A stretch of DNA of 64,000 nt. It comes from Mycobacterium paraterrae (lineage in GTDB: Bacteria; Actinomycetota; Actinomycetes; Mycobacteriales; Mycobacteriaceae). Below are positions 60,410 through 64,000 of the stretch, piece by piece. The DNA is taken from positions 3,410,001-3,474,000 of the forward strand of contig NZ_CP092488.2 of NCBI RefSeq assembly GCF_022430545.2, in the 5' to 3' direction. The translations under genes were made by a program, and so were the position numbers. The stretch's first letter is position 1, and each line of letters begins with the position of its first letter. Below the pieces are notes generated by a model. The model ran no database searches, was not told the origin of the DNA, and saw only the letters and a program-made list of their open reading frames with translations.

Positions 60410-60856
60410 ATGCAATCCAACGTCGTGGCATGTCCGAACTGCGGGACACGCAACCGGGTTCCCGCCGTCGCGGACGGCAAGCCGCGCTGCGGCCACTGCC
60501 GTCACTGGTTGCCCTGGATTGTCGACGCCGGCGACCAGGATTACGCGGACGTCGTCGAGAAGGCCGCTGTCCCAGTCGTTGTCGACCTCTGGGCCACGTG
60601 GTGTGGACCGTGCCGGATGGTGAGTCCCGCCCTGGAGAAACTCGCCGCGGAGCGCGCCGGCCAACTCAAATTGGTCAAGGTCGATGTCGACAAGGCGCCG
60701 GCCACCTCGCAACGCTTTTCGGTGCAAGCGGTACCGACGTTGCTGGTTGTCGAACGCGGCGAGATGGTGGCCCGCAAATCGGGAGCCGCATCCGTTGCGG
60801 CACTGAGGTCTTGGCTGGATCAGGCCCTGACCGGACACAGTACGAAGGAGGGATGA
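60410..60856 (+). CDS. Thioredoxin with N-terminal zinc ribbon (Trx2/TrxC type)
   Basis: 148 aa. The first 35 residues carry CPNCGTRNRVP and CGHCRHWLP, the zinc ribbon of Trx2-type thioredoxins. Then the thioredoxin fold: VVVDLWATWCGPCRMVSP with the catalytic CGPC, cis-Pro region FSVQAVPTLLVVERGE. Zinc-ribbon thioredoxins also act as redox-controlled chaperones, which suits the stress operon. The stop overlaps the next gene by 4 bp. Confidence 0.93.
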   Translation: MQSNVVACPNCGTRNRVPAVADGKPRCGHCRHWLPWIVDAGDQDYADVVEKAAVPVVVDLWATWCGPCRMVSPALEKLAAERAGQLKLVKVDVDKAPATSQRFSVQAVPTLLVVERGEMVARKSGAASVAALRSWLDQALTGHSTKEG

Positions 60857-61116
60857 CCATGACGTCGATCGGTTTCGACCCGGACGTTGAAGCGATTCGG
60901 CAGGTTGAGCCGCGCTCGAACGGGTGCGAGGAATGTCTTCGGCTCGGGACGCCGTGGGTGCACCTACGACTGTGTCTCACGTGCGGACATGTCGGTTGTT
61001 GCGATTCGTCGCCGATGCGTCACGCACGGGGACATGCGCACACCATCGGCCATCCCATCGTGGCTGCCATGGAGGCGGATTGGCGCTGGTGCTATGTCCA
61101 CGAGAACTATGTCTGA
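60853..61116 (+). CDS. UBP-type zinc-finger protein
   Basis: 87 aa. Cys/His pattern CEECLRLGTPWVHLRLCLTC, GHVGCCDSSP and ARGHAHTIGHPI, ending WRWCYVHENYV, as in the small stand-alone UBP zinc fingers of actinobacteria. In eukaryotes the domain binds the ubiquitin C-terminus; in bacteria the role is unknown. It is regularly found beside CRP-like/thioredoxin reductase genes. It overlaps both neighbours (4 bp with trx, 8 bp with the next gene). Confidence 0.9.
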   Translation: MTMTSIGFDPDVEAIRQVEPRSNGCEECLRLGTPWVHLRLCLTCGHVGCCDSSPMRHARGHAHTIGHPIVAAMEADWRWCYVHENYV

Positions 61117-62773
61117 GGCGGCGTTGCAAGAAACGCCGGATGTCTTCGGGGCCTATCCGCGGCTGAACGACGTTCAGATCTCCACTCTTGAAGCCGGTGG
61201 GCAAAAGCGTTCGGTCGGTGTCGGAGACATCCTGGTTCGCGAGGGCGAGCCCTCCGGTCGTTTTTACGCCATCCTGTCCGGGAAGGTCGCCGTCACAGTC
61301 TCGGATCCACTGGGTGAACGACGGACTATCGGGGTCCATGGTCCGCGACGGTTTCTCGGCGAAGTCGGTGACCTCGACGGAGAGGCCGCGTTCTACACCG
61401 CGCAGGTGGCGCAGGCGGGTGAGGTCCTTGTCGTCGCCGCACAGTCGTTGCGCAGCCTGGTCGCCGAGGACCCGATGCTCAGTGATGTCATCCTGCGGGC
61501 CTTCCTGCTCCGACGTACCTTGCTCATCGAAGAGGGCACCGGATTTTGGATCGTCGGATCGTGCTATTCACCGGACACCACGAGGCTGCGGGAGTTCGTG
61601 GCCCGAAACAGGCTGCCGCATCGATGGCTCGATCTTGAGCGTGACAAGCAGGCTGAATCGCTATTAGGGCGGTTCGGGGTGGCGCCGCAAGACACCCCCG
61701 TGGTGATCTGGGGTGACGAGGTCCTTCGCAACCCGCCCAATAGCGAACTGGCCCGGCGGATGGGCCTGCCGGTTTCCGACGTCAGCCACGACGAACGCGA
61801 CATCGTCGTCGTCGGTGCCGGTCCTGCCGGCCTGGCCGCGGCGGTGTACGGATCGTCGGACGGGCTCAGTACCGCCGCGGCTGAAGCGATCGCCGCTGGG
61901 GGACAGGCCGGCACGTCGTCGCGGATCGAGAATTATCTCGGCTTCCCCAGCGGGCTTTCCGGCGCCGAACTGGCCGAAAGGGCGTTGATCCAGGCCGACA
62001 AGTTCGGTGCGGATCTGATGATCTCGGCCGAGGCGTGCCACCTCGAATCCGACGGCGGTAAGCACCTGGTCTGCTTTGGCGACGAGTCGTCGATCGTCGG
62101 CAGGGCCGTCATATTGGCGACGGGAGCCAGATATCGGCGGCTCAGTGTGCCCGGGATCGAGCGATTCGAGGGCAACGGAATCTTTTACGCCGCGACATTC
62201 CAGGAGGCGTTACTGTGCGGCGCCGGTCCGGTGGTGATCGTCGGCGGTGGTAACTCCGCCGGGCAGGCCGCCGTGTTCCTGGCGTCTCGGGTCGCTCGCG
62301 TGTATCTGCTTATCCGCGCCGGCGACATCGGGAAGGACATGTCGCGCTACCTCGTCGACCAGATACACCAGCAACCCCGGATTACCGTCTGCTTGCACAC
62401 CGAGGTCCGCGAAATCCACGGGGACAAGCGGGTCGAAACGATTGTCGCGCAGAATAATCACACCGGCGGCGAGCGCCGCATCGATACCACGGCGCTCTTC
62501 GTGTTCATCGGTGCTGCGCCCAATACGGCATGGCTACACGGTGCGGTGTCGCTCGATGACTTCGGCTTTATAGCTACCGGTTCCGCAGCGTTGTACTCGG
62601 CCAACGGTCGAGCAGGAGTGCGCATTGCTCGCGAACCGATGATGCTCGAAACCAGCCGCCCCGGCATTTTCGCGGCCGGCGACGTTCGCAGCGGCTCTGT
62701 CAAGAGAGTGGCATCAGCGGTGGGCGAGGGATCAATAGCCGTCCGCCAGGTCGAGCAATACCTGCTGGCCTAG
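61109..62773 (+). CDS. Cyclic-nucleotide-binding domain fused to thioredoxin-reductase-like flavoprotein
   Basis: 554 aa from the ATG at 61109. Residues about 15-140 form a CNMP-binding barrel (VGVGDILVREGEPSGRFYAI, GPRRFLGEVGDLDG). Residues 150-235 are a glutaredoxin/thioredoxin-like segment without a CxxC. From about 235 there is a thioredoxin-reductase fold: FAD motif VVVGAGPAGLAAAVYG, GGQAGTSSRIENYLGFPSGL, NADPH motif VVIVGGGNSAGQAAVFLAS and GIFAAGDVRSG. The CxxC of thioredoxin reductase is replaced (IFYAATFQEALLC), so it cannot reduce thioredoxin in the standard way. The trx gene two genes upstream could still be a partner. Confidence 0.88.
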   Translation: MSEAALQETPDVFGAYPRLNDVQISTLEAGGQKRSVGVGDILVREGEPSGRFYAILSGKVAVTVSDPLGERRTIGVHGPRRFLGEVGDLDGEAAFYTAQVAQAGEVLVVAAQSLRSLVAEDPMLSDVILRAFLLRRTLLIEEGTGFWIVGSCYSPDTTRLREFVARNRLPHRWLDLERDKQAESLLGRFGVAPQDTPVVIWGDEVLRNPPNSELARRMGLPVSDVSHDERDIVVVGAGPAGLAAAVYGSSDGLSTAAAEAIAAGGQAGTSSRIENYLGFPSGLSGAELAERALIQADKFGADLMISAEACHLESDGGKHLVCFGDESSIVGRAVILATGARYRRLSVPGIERFEGNGIFYAATFQEALLCGAGPVVIVGGGNSAGQAAVFLASRVARVYLLIRAGDIGKDMSRYLVDQIHQQPRITVCLHTEVREIHGDKRVETIVAQNNHTGGERRIDTTALFVFIGAAPNTAWLHGAVSLDDFGFIATGSAALYSANGRAGVRIAREPMMLETSRPGIFAAGDVRSGSVKRVASAVGEGSIAVRQVEQYLLA

Positions 62774-62800
62774 CGCCGACTGCCGCGGTGTGACCTGCAG

Positions 62801-63352
62801 CTATCCACCGCCGAAAGATGGACCCAGGAAGCGCTGGACCATAACGCGTTGGGCGGCAGCGTCTTTGACGGGCCAACACCAGAGCGCGAGGAACACCCGA
62901 ATCAGCCACTGCGCCGCAAGCGGGTCGGCGTTGTCCTCACCCAGCATCTCGGCAGCGAAGCTGCTGACGACCGGCGACGTGGTCAGCCATTCACTACCAG
63001 GCCCCAGCTGCGCTGACGGCATCAGTGACACCAAGGGATCTGCCTGGATACGTTGCAGCGCAACGATTGTCGCTGTCACAACGCGCTCGGGGCCGGTGAG
63101 ACCGTCGATGGCGTCGCGCACGGATCCCAAGATCCGGGTGGCTTGGATCGTCACGACGGCGTCGCGGATGGCGGCCTTGCCGCCCGCGCGGCGATAAATG
63201 GTGGCGGGCGAACAGTGGGTTTTCGCGGCCAACGCCTCGATGCTGAAGGCCTCGTAGCCGGCCTCCGCGATCAGATCGGCAGCCGCGGTGTAGAGCTTGT
63301 CCGCGGCCGCGCTGTGTCTGTCTTGTCCCAGCAGCCAGTCGTCGCGCGGCAT
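62801..63352 (-). CDS. TetR-family transcriptional regulator
   Basis: 183 aa from the ATG at 63352. Helix-turn-helix FSIEALAAKTHCSPATIYRR, preceded by helix 1 LYTAAADLIAEAGYEA, and an all-helical ligand domain ending VKDAAAQRVMVQRFLGPSF. It lies divergent from the P450 gene, 193 bp apart, and is the likely regulator of it. The effector is unknown. Confidence 0.88.
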   Translation of the reverse strand: MPRDDWLLGQDRHSAAADKLYTAAADLIAEAGYEAFSIEALAAKTHCSPATIYRRAGGKAAIRDAVVTIQATRILGSVRDAIDGLTGPERVVTATIVALQRIQADPLVSLMPSAQLGPGSEWLTTSPVVSSFAAEMLGEDNADPLAAQWLIRVFLALWCWPVKDAAAQRVMVQRFLGPSFGGG

Positions 63353-63545
63353 GTGTCGATGGTGCCCTGGGCGGCGACGAAATAAAAGCTTTCTCTCACA
63401 CTGAGAAACCAAAGACCATTTTTCTCATCGAAGTCCCAGGTCCGCCGTCGTAGTTGATAAGCCGGTCGCCCCGGACGAACATGTCCGCTTTTCAACTTTG
63501 TCGGACGATGTTGACCCTGCCTGCGGTGACGCCCAATCTGAAGCG

Positions 63546-64000
63546 GTGACAGTGCTGTCGGACCCGGACAATTTCTTTGGCACCGAGGCGCTGCAGGACC
63601 CGTATCCGCTCTACGAACGCATGCGATCCGCGGCCCCGGTGCACCGGATCGGCGAGTCCGAGTTCTATGCCGTGTGCGGCTGGGACGCGCTGATCGAAGC
63701 CGTCGAGCGGGTCGAGGATTTCTCCTCGAATCTGACCGCGACGATGGTCTACGGCGAAGACGGGACCGTGACACCGTTCCCGATGATGGAGGCGGGCAGC
63801 CCCGGCCACGCCCTGGCCACCGCAGACGACCCGACACACGCGATACATCGAAAGATCTTGTTGCCGCACTTGTCCGCAAAGCGGGTTCGCGTCATCGAGG
63901 AGTTTGCCAACGACGTCGCGCAACGACTGTGGGATGACAACCTCCGTGACGGGCAGATCGAATGGATGAGCGCGATCGCCAACCGCCTCCCGATGATGGT
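63546..64000 (+). CDS. Cytochrome P450, 5' part only
   Basis: 151 codons are visible from the GTG at 63546 (63552 is also possible) and the frame runs off the window. DPDNFFGTEALQDPYPLYER is the typical bacterial P450 opening; the I-helix, ExxR and heme Cys motifs lie beyond the edge. DDPTHAIHRKILLPHLSAKR is the C-helix region contacting the heme propionate. Substrate and family cannot be told from this part. Confidence 0.88.
   Translation, partial: MTVLSDPDNFFGTEALQDPYPLYERMRSAAPVHRIGESEFYAVCGWDALIEAVERVEDFSSNLTATMVYGEDGTVTPFPMMEAGSPGHALATADDPTHAIHRKILLPHLSAKRVRVIEEFANDVAQRLWDDNLRDGQIEWMSAIANRLPMM

Noticed and set aside
1..64000. CRISPR arrays and rRNA genes
   Set aside because: No regularly spaced short repeats and no rRNA sequence were seen. 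The only RNA gene found is the initiator tRNA.

Overview
The window is from a mycobacterium, most likely a slow grower. The evidence is the very high G+C, a PPE-SVP/PE/EsxM/EsxN cassette of the ESX-5 type, a mycothiol-dependent formaldehyde dehydrogenase, and the metalloprotease / Lon-like PDZ protease / UPF0182 trio that also sits together in M. tuberculosis (Rv3195-Rv3193c). All assignments come from reading translated sequence and recalling families; no search was run.

Layout. (1) 1-5.3 kb is backbone: the trio and an initiator tRNA-Met with its terminator. (2) 5.33-50.39 kb looks like a 45-kb accessory island. The 3' end of the tRNA plus the terminator at 5329-5384 is repeated in direct orientation at 50335-50389, right after the last island gene. 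No integrase is visible. (3) 50.5-64 kb carries a secreted protein, a lipase, an alpha/beta hydrolase, a stress operon (hsp20-dnaK-grpE-dnaJ-MerR-clpB-trx-UBP-CRP/TrxR), a TetR regulator and a partial P450.

The island has four modules. (A) 5.5-21.3 kb is a methylated-amine pathway. It has two sets of heme-dependent N-demethylase (DmmA/reductase/DUF3445) genes, an APC permease, gamma-glutamylmethylamide synthetase, a three-gene N-methylglutamate synthase, an FAD amine oxidoreductase and S-(hydroxymethyl)mycothiol dehydrogenase. Together they could take dimethylamine through methylamine and N-methylglutamate to glutamate plus formaldehyde, then formate. (B) 21.9-25.7 kb is a PPE-PPE-PE-esx-esx cassette whose PPE genes share a 638-bp block that looks identical. 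(C) 25.8-32.6 kb holds an FCD/GntR regulator, a soluble Cache-like protein, a PotABCD-type polyamine/amine ABC transporter and a semialdehyde dehydrogenase. (D) 32.6-50.3 kb is the most unusual part. It has three NAMPT-family phosphoribosyltransferases, a second PRPP synthetase, a nucleoside hydrolase, a ribokinase, a HAD phosphatase, a phosphotriesterase-like hydrolase, flavin monooxygenase-type proteins, two dehydrogenases, a cupin, a GATase1-like protein and a LacI regulator. Nearly every transcription unit of module D has a copy of one palindromic motif (TAGAAACGTTA and variants) upstream, so it looks like one LacI regulon. My inferred model is a ribose-carrier cycle: an unknown base or amide is ribosylated at the cost of ATP and PRPP, dephosphorylated and modified, released by the hydrolase, and the ribose is returned to PRPP.

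Two genes of the stress operon look damaged. dnaK has an in-frame ochre codon, and ClpB lacks about 45 residues of its second ATPase domain, including the pore loop.
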